This document shows, one piece after another, positions 1 through 6,088 of a stretch of DNA of 6,505 nucleotides. Position numbers and translations under genes: made by a program. The notes beneath the pieces were generated by a model. It was not told the origin of the DNA and ran no database searches. It worked only from the letters and a program-made list of their open reading frames with translations. Source of the DNA: Accumulibacter sp. (GTDB taxonomy: Bacteria > Pseudomonadota > Gammaproteobacteria > Burkholderiales > Rhodocyclaceae); the NCBI GenBank assembly GCA_031276375.1, contig JAISNE010000059.1, positions 1 to 6,505 of the forward strand, given 5' to 3'. The first letter of the stretch is position 1, and the number at the start of each line of letters is the position of its first letter.

Positions 1-2075
1 TGCAGAATTTCATCGGCCGCGTCGGTTTGCAGCAGCTGGCCGGTCCGCTGCTGATCCTGCTGGTCCTGTCGATGATGGTGCTGCCGCTGCCGGCCTTCCT
101 GCTCGACCTTTTCTTTACCTTCAACATCGCCATCTCGGTCGTCGTCATGCTGGTGGCGATCAACATCTCCAAGCCGCTCGATTTTTCGGTCTTTCCGACG
201 GTGTTGCTGATCACCACGCTGCTGCGCCTGTCGCTCAACGTGGCCTCGACCCGCGTCGTGCTGCTCGAAGGACATGCCGGTCCGGGCGCCGCCGGACAAG
301 TCATCGATGCCTTCGGCCACTTTCTGGTCGGCGGCAACTACGCCATCGGCATCATCGTGTTCGCCATTCTGGTGATCATCAATTTCGTGGTCATCACCAA
401 GGGCGCGGGCCGGGTGGCCGAAGTGGGCGCGCGGTTCACGCTGGACGCGATGCCCGGCAAGCAGATGGCCATCGACGCCGATCTCAACGCCGGCATGATC
501 GGCGAGGACGAGGCGCGCCGCCGCCGCCGGGAGATCGCCGAAGAGGCGGATTTCTTCGGGTCGATGGACGGCGCCTCCAAATTCGTGCGCGGCGACGCGG
601 TGGCGGGCATCCTGATCATGCTGATCAACGTTGTCGGCGGACTCATCGTCGGGGTGCTGCAGCACGATCTCGATCTGGCCACGGCGGCCCGCACCTATAC
701 CCTGCTCACCATCGGCGACGGTCTGGTGGCGCAGATCCCGGCGCTGATCATTTCCATCGCGGCGGGCATGGTGGTGACCCGCGTCGGCGACGACCAGAAT
801 CTGTCGCAGCAATTCCTCGGGCAGCTTTTCGACAATCCGAAGGTGCTCGCCTTGTCGGGGGCGATCATCGGCCTGCTGGGGCTGGTTCCCGGCATGCCGA
901 ATTTCGTCTTCCTGCTGCTGGCCGGCGGATTGGGTTTCATGGCCTGGGAAACGTCCAGGAAACTGGCGCGCGAAGCGCCGATCCAGGTCCAGCCCAAGAG
1001 CGCGCCGGTCGCCGCCGCGCAGGCCGAATCCCAGGACGCGAGCTGGGACGACGTGGCGCCGCTCGACGTGCTCGGCCTGGAAGTGGGATACCGGCTGATT
1101 CCGCTGGTCGACAAGGCCCAGGACGGAGAACTCCTGCGGCGGATTCGCGGAATCCGCAAGAAATTCGCCAAGGATGTCGGCTTCCTGGTATCGCCCGTGC
1201 ATATCCGCGACAACCTCGAACTGAAACCGAATGTCTACAGGATTCTGCTCAAGGGCGTCGAGGTCGGGCAGGGCGAAGCTTTCCCCGGCAACCTGCTGGC
1301 GATCAATCCGGGGCGCGTGACCGGGAAATTGTCGGGCACCCAGACCAAGGATCCGGCCTTCGGGCTGCCGGCGGTGTGGATCGACATGACTTTGCGCGAG
1401 CAGGCACAGGCCTTCGGCTACACCGTGGTCGACGCCAGCACCGTGGTGGCCACCCACCTCAATCACCTGATCTTGTCGCACGCGGCGGAACTGCTCGGGC
1501 GTCAGGAGACCCAGGCGTTGCTCGACCACCTGGCCAGGGAAATGCCCAAGCTGGTCGAGGAGCTGGTGCCCAAGTCGCTCCAGCTCGGCGTGGTGCAAAA
1601 GGTGCTGCAGAATTTCCTCGACGAAGGCATCCCCATCCGGGACATGCGCACCATCATCGAAACACTGTCCGAAGGGGCGTCGCGCACGCAGGACGCGGAG
1701 GCGCTGACCGCGCAGGTGCGCATCGCGCTCGGGCGTTCGATCGTCCAGCAGCTCTACCCGAGCGGCGACGAAATGCAGGTGATGTCGCTCGACCCGCAGC
1801 TCGAACGCATCCTCATCCAGGCCATCTCCGGCGGCGGGGACGGCGCCAGCATCGAACCGAGCCTGGCCGACACGCTGCTGCGCGAGACCGCGGCGGCCGC
1901 CCAGCGGCAGGAAGCGCTTGGTTTGCCGGCGGTGCTGCTGGTTTCGGGCAATCTGCGCGCGCTGCTGTCGCGCTTCCTGCGGCGGGGGATCACGCAGCTC
2001 AAGGTGCTGGCCCACGCGGAAGTGCCGGAAAACAAGATCATCAAGGTCACCTCGATCATTGGGGGTAAAGCATGA
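1..2075 (+). CDS. flhA: Flagellar biosynthesis protein FlhA, export gate component (5' end outside window)
   Basis: FlhA forms the nonameric inner-membrane export gate of the flagellar type III secretion apparatus, and its cytosolic domain docks chaperone-substrate complexes. The frame is open from the first full codon at position 3 (QNFIGRVG precedes LQQLAGPLL), so the true start lies upstream. About 690 residues are visible against 692 in E. coli, and alignment of the LAGP region suggests roughly ten are missing. The N-terminal half (to about nt 950) has around eight hydrophobic segments. The FHIPEP family signature RxAEVGARFTLD-MPGKQMAIDAD lies at nt 411-482, followed by the conserved DFFGSMDGASKFVRGD stretch. 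A linker rich in Ala, Gln and Pro (about nt 970-1050) leads to the cytosolic domain, which keeps the WIDMTLREQAQ, STVVATHLNHL and GIPIRDMRTIIETL blocks. It ends with IIGGKA, and its TGA overlaps the flhF ATG by 4 nt. Identity is very secure. Confidence 0.98.
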   Translation, partial: QNFIGRVGLQQLAGPLLILLVLSMMVLPLPAFLLDLFFTFNIAISVVVMLVAINISKPLDFSVFPTVLLITTLLRLSLNVASTRVVLLEGHAGPGAAGQVIDAFGHFLVGGNYAIGIIVFAILVIINFVVITKGAGRVAEVGARFTLDAMPGKQMAIDADLNAGMIGEDEARRRRREIAEEADFFGSMDGASKFVRGDAVAGILIMLINVVGGLIVGVLQHDLDLATAARTYTLLTIGDGLVAQIPALIISIAAGMVVTRVGDDQNLSQQFLGQLFDNPKVLALSGAIIGLLGLVPGMPNFVFLLLAGGLGFMAWETSRKLAREAPIQVQPKSAPVAAAQAESQDASWDDVAPLDVLGLEVGYRLIPLVDKAQDGELLRRIRGIRKKFAKDVGFLVSPVHIRDNLELKPNVYRILLKGVEVGQGEAFPGNLLAINPGRVTGKLSGTQTKDPAFGLPAVWIDMTLREQAQAFGYTVVDASTVVATHLNHLILSHAAELLGRQETQALLDHLAREMPKLVEELVPKSLQLGVVQKVLQNFLDEGIPIRDMRTIIETLSEGASRTQDAEALTAQVRIALGRSIVQQLYPSGDEMQVMSLDPQLERILIQAISGGGDGASIEPSLADTLLRETAAAAQRQEALGLPAVLLVSGNLRALLSRFLRRGITQLKVLAHAEVPENKIIKVTSIIGGKA

Positions 2076-3376
2076 ACGTCAGGAAATTCATCGCCTCGTC
2101 GCAGGGAGAGGCGCTGCGCAAGGTCAAGGAACTGCTTGGCCCGGACGCCATCCTCCTGTCCAATCGCACGACCCCCGCCGGAGTGGAAATCGTGGCGGTG
2201 TCCGCGAACGACATGGAAATGATGGTTTCGTCCGGCAACCGGCGAATGGAAGCGCGTCCGGACGACGACTACACCGTACACCTGTCGACTTCGTCCCCCG
2301 TCCCGCCGCCCGCGGCGAGGAGCGCGGCGCGGGAGAGCGTTCCGCCGATGGGCTCCCGCCCCATGCCGCGGATCGAGCGTCCCGCGGCGCAGGCCGGCGC
2401 GGCGCTGCCGCGGCAGGCGGAAATTATTCCCGCCGAGGTCATGGACGAGATTCGCTCGCTGCGCAAGATGGTCGAGCAGCATCTGGCCGGTTTCGCCTGG
2501 GGCGAAGCGGCGCGTTCCGAACCGGTCAAGACGGAAATCCTGCGCCAGATGCTCGACGCGGGCTTCTCGCCCCGGCTGGCGCGCGATCTGCTGGCCGGCC
2601 TGCCGCGCGATCTTGGCGCCGCGAAGGCGCTGGCCTGGGCCAAGGCCGCCGCCGACCGTTCGCTGCTGACCGTCGACGGCAAAAACGACATCATCGACCG
2701 CGGCGGCGTTTACGCCCTGGTCGGGCCGACCGGGGTCGGCAAGACCACCACCACGGCCAAGCTCGCCGCGCGCTGCGTGCTGCGCCACGGGGCCAACAAG
2801 GTGGCGATGGTCACCACCGACGGCTACCGCATCGGCGCGCACGAGCAGCTCAAGATCTACGGGCGCATTCTCGGCGTGTCGGTCTATCTGGTGAAGGACG
2901 CCGAGGATCTGCGGCAGACCCTGGTCAGCCTGGCGCACAAGCACATGGTGCTGATCGATACCATCGGCATGAGCCAGCGCGACCGGATGGTCGAGGAACA
3001 GATCGCCATGTTCGGCTGCAGCGGGGTCGGGCGCCTGCTGCTGCTGGCCGCCACCGGACGCGGCGACACGCTCGACGACGTGGTGCGCGCCTACAGCGGC
3101 CCCGATCTTTCCGGCTGCATCCTGAGCAAGGTCGACGAAGCGGCCAGCCTGGCCAGTCCGCTGGACGTGATCATCCGGCATCGCCTGCCGCTGCACTACG
3201 TTTCCAACGGGCAGCGCGTCCCCGAGGACTTGCATCCGCCCAACCGGGCGTACCTGCTGCACCGGGCCTTCCGGGATTTGCCCGAAACGTCGCCGCACCG
3301 CCTGAGCGGCCTCGAACCCCGGCTGGTGATGGCCAGCGCCTCGGGCGCCACGGTGGCCGGAGGCCATTATGACTGA
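2072..3376 (+). CDS. flhF: Flagellar biosynthesis protein FlhF, SRP-family GTPase
   Basis: FlhF is an SRP-type GTPase that marks the cell pole for assembly of the flagellar basal body. The 434-residue protein has the usual three parts. A basic N-terminal B domain starts MNVRKFIASSQGEALRKVKE and is followed by a low-complexity Pro/Ala/Arg linker (about 72-115). A helical N domain spans about 120-200. The NG-type GTPase domain spans about 210-400. Visible motifs are G1 GPTGVGKTT (218-226), the SRP-type TTDGYRIGAHEQL segment (248-260), G3 DTIGMSQRD (296-304), G4 SKVDE (352-356) and closing SNGQ (378-381). All key residues for GTP binding are present. A Gly/Ala-rich tail of about 34 residues follows the last conserved block. 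The ATG overlaps the flhA stop as ATGA, with a purine run GGGGG at 2061-2065 serving as ribosome binding site. The 3' end overlaps flhG by 8 nt, which fits coupled production of the FlhF/FlhG pair. Confidence 0.97.
   Translation: MNVRKFIASSQGEALRKVKELLGPDAILLSNRTTPAGVEIVAVSANDMEMMVSSGNRRMEARPDDDYTVHLSTSSPVPPPAARSAARESVPPMGSRPMPRIERPAAQAGAALPRQAEIIPAEVMDEIRSLRKMVEQHLAGFAWGEAARSEPVKTEILRQMLDAGFSPRLARDLLAGLPRDLGAAKALAWAKAAADRSLLTVDGKNDIIDRGGVYALVGPTGVGKTTTTAKLAARCVLRHGANKVAMVTTDGYRIGAHEQLKIYGRILGVSVYLVKDAEDLRQTLVSLAHKHMVLIDTIGMSQRDRMVEEQIAMFGCSGVGRLLLLAATGRGDTLDDVVRAYSGPDLSGCILSKVDEAASLASPLDVIIRHRLPLHYVSNGQRVPEDLHPPNRAYLLHRAFRDLPETSPHRLSGLEPRLVMASASGATVAGGHYD
3359..3363 (+). promoter_or_regulatory. 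Ribosome binding site of flhG inside flhF
   Basis: GGAGG lies 5 nt before the ATG at 3369, within the last codons of flhF. It is the best Shine-Dalgarno match in the operon and fixes the flhG start despite the 8-nt overlap with flhF. Confidence 0.75.
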
Positions 3377-4256
3377 ACATTACGCCGATCAGGCGGCCGG
3401 GCTGCGGCGTCTGTTCGCCGGCCAGCGCCCGCGCGTCGTCAGCTTCGCCGCCGGCAGTCCGGGCGTCGGGAAAAGCCTGCTGGTGGCCAACGTGGCGGCC
3501 TGCCTGGCGCGCCTCGGCAAAAGCGTGCTGGTGTTCGACGAGAATGCCGGGCCGGGAACCATCGCCTCCTGTTTCGGCGCGGTCGCGCGCCACGACCTGT
3601 GGCAGGTCATCGCTTGCCAGAAAACCATGGCCGAAGTGCTGCTGAACGTCGCGCCGGGCATCCAGGTGCTGCCCGCGGCCGGCGTGGCCGGCCGCTTCAG
3701 CGAACTGGACGAAACGCAAGGGCGGGCGCTGGTCGCCGGGCTGTGCGCGTTGAGCGAGCCGCCGGAGGTGATCCTGGTCGACACCTCCCCGGATCATCCG
3801 CTCGGCTTCTCGCCGCTCGGGCTGGCCGCGCACGATACGGTGATCGTGATGGCGCCGACGCCCGCGTCGATCACCGACGCCTACGCGCTGATAAAAAAAG
3901 TGAGCCTGTGCTACGCCAGCCGCGGCTACCGCGTGCTGATCAACAACGCGCGCGGCGCGAAAGAAAGCCGCGCGGTCTTCGGCAACATCGCCCGGTTGAC
4001 GCACAGCCAGCGCTTCGCGCGCCTGGAGTTCGCCGGCTGCGTTCCGCTGGACGAGCACATGCGGCGTGCGGCCGCGCTGCGCCAGCCGGTGGCCGAACTC
4101 TATCCGGAAGCGCCGGCGGCCAGGGCCTGCCGCGCCCTGGCGGGCGAGTTGCTGGACTGGCCCCTGGCGGAAGAAGAATCCCGCGACCTCGAACAATTCG
4201 TCCTGCACCTGTTACACTTGAGCCGACATATTGATCCGGTCGCCATTTATGCCTGA
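3369..4256 (+). CDS. flhG: FlhG/FleN-type MinD-like ATPase with altered nucleotide-binding signature
   Basis: FlhG limits flagellar number by acting on FlhF. The 295-residue protein starts with the activator motif DQAAGLRRL (7-15), the DQAxxLR element that stimulates FlhF GTPase in characterised FlhG proteins. The P-loop region reads GSPGVGKS (29-36). The Walker A lysine K35 is present, but the MinD/ParA signature lysine position is S30 (SPGVGKS against KGGVGKT). The switch I segment is DENAG (57-61) instead of DADLG, so the second Asp is N59. Walker B VILVDTS (134-140) is kept, as are the PTPASITDAYALIKK helix (163-177) and the VPLDEHMRRA segment (225-234). The last 20 or so residues (LEQFVLHLLHLSRHI) could form an amphipathic membrane helix; this is inference. 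Position directly after flhF and before fliA matches the family. A more distant MinD-like label is possible, but the motif plus context makes FlhG very likely. ATP-driven dimerisation may be absent or unusual. Confidence 0.93.
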   Translation: MTEHYADQAAGLRRLFAGQRPRVVSFAAGSPGVGKSLLVANVAACLARLGKSVLVFDENAGPGTIASCFGAVARHDLWQVIACQKTMAEVLLNVAPGIQVLPAAGVAGRFSELDETQGRALVAGLCALSEPPEVILVDTSPDHPLGFSPLGLAAHDTVIVMAPTPASITDAYALIKKVSLCYASRGYRVLINNARGAKESRAVFGNIARLTHSQRFARLEFAGCVPLDEHMRRAAALRQPVAELYPEAPAARACRALAGELLDWPLAEEESRDLEQFVLHLLHLSRHIDPVAIYA

Positions 4257-4268
4257 CCGCCACGAAAC

Positions 4269-5012
4269 ATGTACAACGCCACAGGTCAGTTCACCAGGGA
4301 TCAGTTGGTACAGCGCTTCGCTCCTCTGGTAAAGCGTACCGCCTATCATCTGATGGCACGTCTGCCGTCCAGCGTCCAGATCGACGATCTGGTGCAGAAC
4401 GGCATGATCGGCCTGCTCGACGCCATCGACCGCTTCGAGACCGGGATGGGCGCGCGCTTCGAAACCTACGCGGCGCAGCGCGTGCAAGGCGCGATGCTCG
4501 ACGGGCTGCGCGAGAACGACTGGCTCCCGCGCGGCCTGCGCCGGAAGCTGCGCCAGATCGAACAGACGATTGCCCAGCTCGAACAGGAGCTCGGGCGTCC
4601 GCCCGCGGAAAACGAACTGGCCGAGGCGCTCGACATCCCCCTGGGCGATTACCAGAAAACGCTGCAGGAGGCGCGGGGACACCAGGTGATCTCGTTCGAG
4701 GACCTGGCCGAGGAAGATGGCGAGGATTTCCTGGAGCGGCATTTCACCGACGGCGACGGAGACCCCGTCAAAATCCTGGAAGACGAGGATCTGAAAAAAA
4801 TGCTCGTGCAGGGAATCAAACAGCTTCCCGAGCGGGAAAAGCTGGTGATGGCCCTTTATTACGAACAGGACCTCAATCTGCGCGAAGTCGGGGAAATCAT
4901 GGGCGTCACGGAATCGCGGGTCAGCCAGTTGCACTCGCAGGCGGTCGCCCGGCTGCGCGCGCGGATTTTCGCGCATTCCGGAATCAGGAAGAAAGCCACG
5001 AAGAATGGATAA
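4269..5012 (+). CDS. fliA: RNA polymerase sigma factor FliA (sigma-28) for flagellar genes
   Basis: FliA directs RNA polymerase to late flagellar and chemotaxis promoters and is held inactive by FlgM until the hook is complete. The 247-residue product has family length. Region 2 covers about 15-85 and includes SVQIDDLVQNGMIGLLDAIDRF and FETYAAQRVQGAMLDGLRENDW. Region 3 covers about 88-165. Region 4 covers about 175-232, with the helix-turn-helix in LNLREVGEIMGVTESRVSQLHSQA (203-226). The ATG at 4269 is the first possible start, because the flhG TGA at 4254-4256 is in the same frame and no other start codon lies between. The 12-nt gap carries no recognisable Shine-Dalgarno sequence, so translation may depend on ribosomes finishing flhG. 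The gene overlaps the following stator gene by 8 nt. I see no convincing separate promoter directly upstream. Confidence 0.98.
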   Translation: MYNATGQFTRDQLVQRFAPLVKRTAYHLMARLPSSVQIDDLVQNGMIGLLDAIDRFETGMGARFETYAAQRVQGAMLDGLRENDWLPRGLRRKLRQIEQTIAQLEQELGRPPAENELAEALDIPLGDYQKTLQEARGHQVISFEDLAEEDGEDFLERHFTDGDGDPVKILEDEDLKKMLVQGIKQLPEREKLVMALYYEQDLNLREVGEIMGVTESRVSQLHSQAVARLRARIFAHSGIRKKATKNG

Positions 5013-5745
5013 GATCAGCGTCCTCGGCCTGTTGGTCGGCATCGCGGCCATCGTCGGCGGGCAAGTGCTCGAAGGCGGGCACGTCGGCTCGCTGGCCCAA
5101 CCCACGGCGCTGCTGATCGTGCTCGGCGGCACCATGGGCGCGGTCATGCTGCAAAGCCCCTACGCCACTTTCGCGCGCGGCATGCGCATGGTCCTCTGGG
5201 TCTGGGTTCCGCCAACGGTCGATTACCACCGGGTGATCCGGCAGATTACCGGCTGGAGCCAGCTTTCCCGGCGTGAAGGCCTGCTCGCGCTGGAAAACGG
5301 CATCGGGCAGCTCAACGATGTTTTTGCGCGCAAGGGCCTGCAATTGCTGGTCGACGGCACCGAGCCGGAACAGCTGCGCGAAGTGCTGGAAGTAGACATC
5401 AGCACCTACGAGCAGGAATTGAAACTGTCCGCGCGAATCTGGGAAGCCGCGGGCGGCTATTCACCGACGATCGGCATTCTCGGCGCGGTGCTCGGACTGA
5501 TCCACGTCATGGAAAACCTCTCCGACCCGTCGAAACTCGGAGCGGGCATCGCCGTGGCCTTCGTCGCCACGATCTACGGCGTCGGCCTGGCCAACCTGGT
5601 CTTCCTGCCGATATCGAACAAGCTCAAGGCGCACATCGACCGCCTCGTCGTCCAGCGCGAAATGATCGTCAACGGCCTGGTCGGCATCGCCAACGGCGAC
5701 AATCCGCGCATCATCGAAGGCCGTTTGCAGGGCTACATCTTCTAG
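5005..5745 (+). CDS. motA: MotA-family flagellar stator protein (MotC/PomA-like size class)
   Basis: This is the ion-channel stator subunit that couples proton (or sodium) flow to flagellar rotation in complex with a MotB-type partner. At 246 residues it matches the shorter MotC/PomA group rather than E. coli MotA (295). Hydrophobic segments lie at about 5-22, 30-50, 148-170 and 180-203, giving the expected four-helix layout with a large cytoplasmic loop. The loop contains SRREGLLALE (88-97), whose Arg/Glu residues correspond to the rotor-contact charges of MotA/PomA. FARKGLQLLVDG (107-118) follows. GGYSPTIGILGAVLGLIHVM (150-169) carries the conserved Pro P154 beside helix 3, and LPISNKLKA (201-209) carries the second conserved Pro. 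It starts inside the fliA end (8-nt overlap) with only a weak purine-rich site upstream. I recall strong likeness to Pseudomonas MotC, so motC is an alternative symbol. Unusually, no motB/motD gene follows. Confidence 0.93.
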   Translation: MDKISVLGLLVGIAAIVGGQVLEGGHVGSLAQPTALLIVLGGTMGAVMLQSPYATFARGMRMVLWVWVPPTVDYHRVIRQITGWSQLSRREGLLALENGIGQLNDVFARKGLQLLVDGTEPEQLREVLEVDISTYEQELKLSARIWEAAGGYSPTIGILGAVLGLIHVMENLSDPSKLGAGIAVAFVATIYGVGLANLVFLPISNKLKAHIDRLVVQREMIVNGLVGIANGDNPRIIEGRLQGYIF

Positions 5746-5813
5746 TAGGCAGTCACCTTGAATTTGACACAATCTTTGGGAAGGATTATCGGATGACCCG
5801 AAGCGTTTCCCAT

Positions 5814-5889
5814 CCCGTCATTCCCGCGCAGGCGGGAATCCAGTATTCCGCGCCTTTTCTGGATTCTAAGCCTGCGCGGGAATGACGGG
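5814..5889. repeat. 76-bp palindrome with dRS3-like core; possible bidirectional terminator
   Basis: The left arm 5814-5833 and right arm 5870-5889 are perfect 20-bp inverted copies (CCCGTCATTCCCGCGCAGGC and its complement). An 8-bp pair GAATCCAG (5836-5843) with CTGGATTC (5859-5866) continues the stem inward past a small internal loop (GG against TAA). The loop is 5844-5858. The left arm contains ATTCCC-N8-GGGAAT at 5819-5838 region, the pattern of the dRS3 repeats described in Neisseria. The right arm has lost that symmetry through the TAA change. Sequences of this kind, as I recall, recur between genes in several betaproteobacteria. It sits 68 nt after the stator stop and is followed by a short TATTTTG, so it could end transcription of the operon; that role is inferred. 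Confidence 0.8.
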
Positions 5890-5944
5890 TATTTTGACCG
5901 CCTCGTCTTAAAAAAAGCGAGAGGGGGCGCGAAAGCATGGCCTG

Positions 5945-6044
5945 ATACCAGGTTGCGCTCAATAGGCCATCAATACTCCAGTCTGACGTGTCAAGATTTC
6001 AGTCATTTTTTTCGTATTACGATGGTTTGGCGGCAACCTGGTAT
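5945..6044. repeat. 100-bp inverted-repeat element, MITE-like
   Basis: ATACCAGGTTGC (5945-5956) and GCAACCTGGTAT (6033-6044) are perfect 12-bp inverted repeats bounding exactly 100 bp. Inside them, CCATC (5967-5971) pairs with GATGG (6021-6025) and AATAC (5972-5976) pairs with GTATT (6014-6018), leaving a 2-nt bulge, so most of the element can fold into one long hairpin. The centre is AT-rich with a run of seven T at 6006-6012. There is no open frame. The layout resembles a miniature inverted-repeat transposable element or another dispersed palindromic repeat. I see no direct target duplication right at the ends, so mobility is unproven. It lies 44 nt past the LRV stop codon and could also act as that gene's terminator. 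Confidence 0.6.
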
Positions 6045-6088
6045 GAAAACCTGCCCATCGAGTCCTTGCTTTCCAGCGTGACTGACTA

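Larger units (their letters stand above)
5746..6088. other. Convergent intergenic region without a credible gene
   Basis: This 343-nt gap separates the + strand flagellar operon from the minus-strand LRV gene. All frames are short and broken, and none shows a MotB-like OmpA domain or any other recognised product. The visible structure consists of a small imperfect hairpin at 5774-5803 (CTTTGGG/CCCGAAG with one G-T pair and a 16-nt loop), the 76-bp palindrome at 5814-5889, and the 100-bp inverted-repeat element at 5945-6044. The stretch after about 5890 is visibly richer in A and T than the coding DNA. Because both flanking genes end here, terminator function is expected, but I cannot point to a textbook stem followed directly by a T-run. 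Confidence 0.8.

Noticed and set aside
27..29. TTG as start codon of flhA
   Set aside because: The frame is open further upstream to the window edge, and FlhA proteins have additional N-terminal residues before the LAGP block. The codon is read as an internal Leu.
1754..3367. Long open frame on the minus strand opposite flhA/flhF (about 537 codons)
   Set aside because: It lies opposite secure genes in GC-rich DNA where antisense frames stay open by codon bias. The product is low in complexity (Gln, His, Arg, Gly, Ala) and shows no domain.
1918..3372. Long + strand open frame overlapping flhF in another frame
   Set aside because: It is an Arg/Ala/Gly-rich frame-shifted shadow of flhF with no recognisable motif; flhF carries all five GTPase motifs in the chosen frame.
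4222..4229. GCCGACAT near the end of flhG as a possible sigma-28 -10 element before fliA
   Set aside because: It matches GCCGATAA at six of eight positions, but the sequence 11 bp upstream bears no likeness to the TAAAGTTT -35 element.
4254..4268. flhG stop codon is in frame with fliA, so readthrough would give a fusion
   Set aside because: The same frame is expected by chance one time in three, there is no sign of a readthrough signal, and FliA starts normally at MYNATG.
5764..5769. TTGACA resembling a -35 box on the + strand
   Set aside because: No good -10 element sits at 16-18 bp, and no + strand gene follows, since the next gene is on the other strand.
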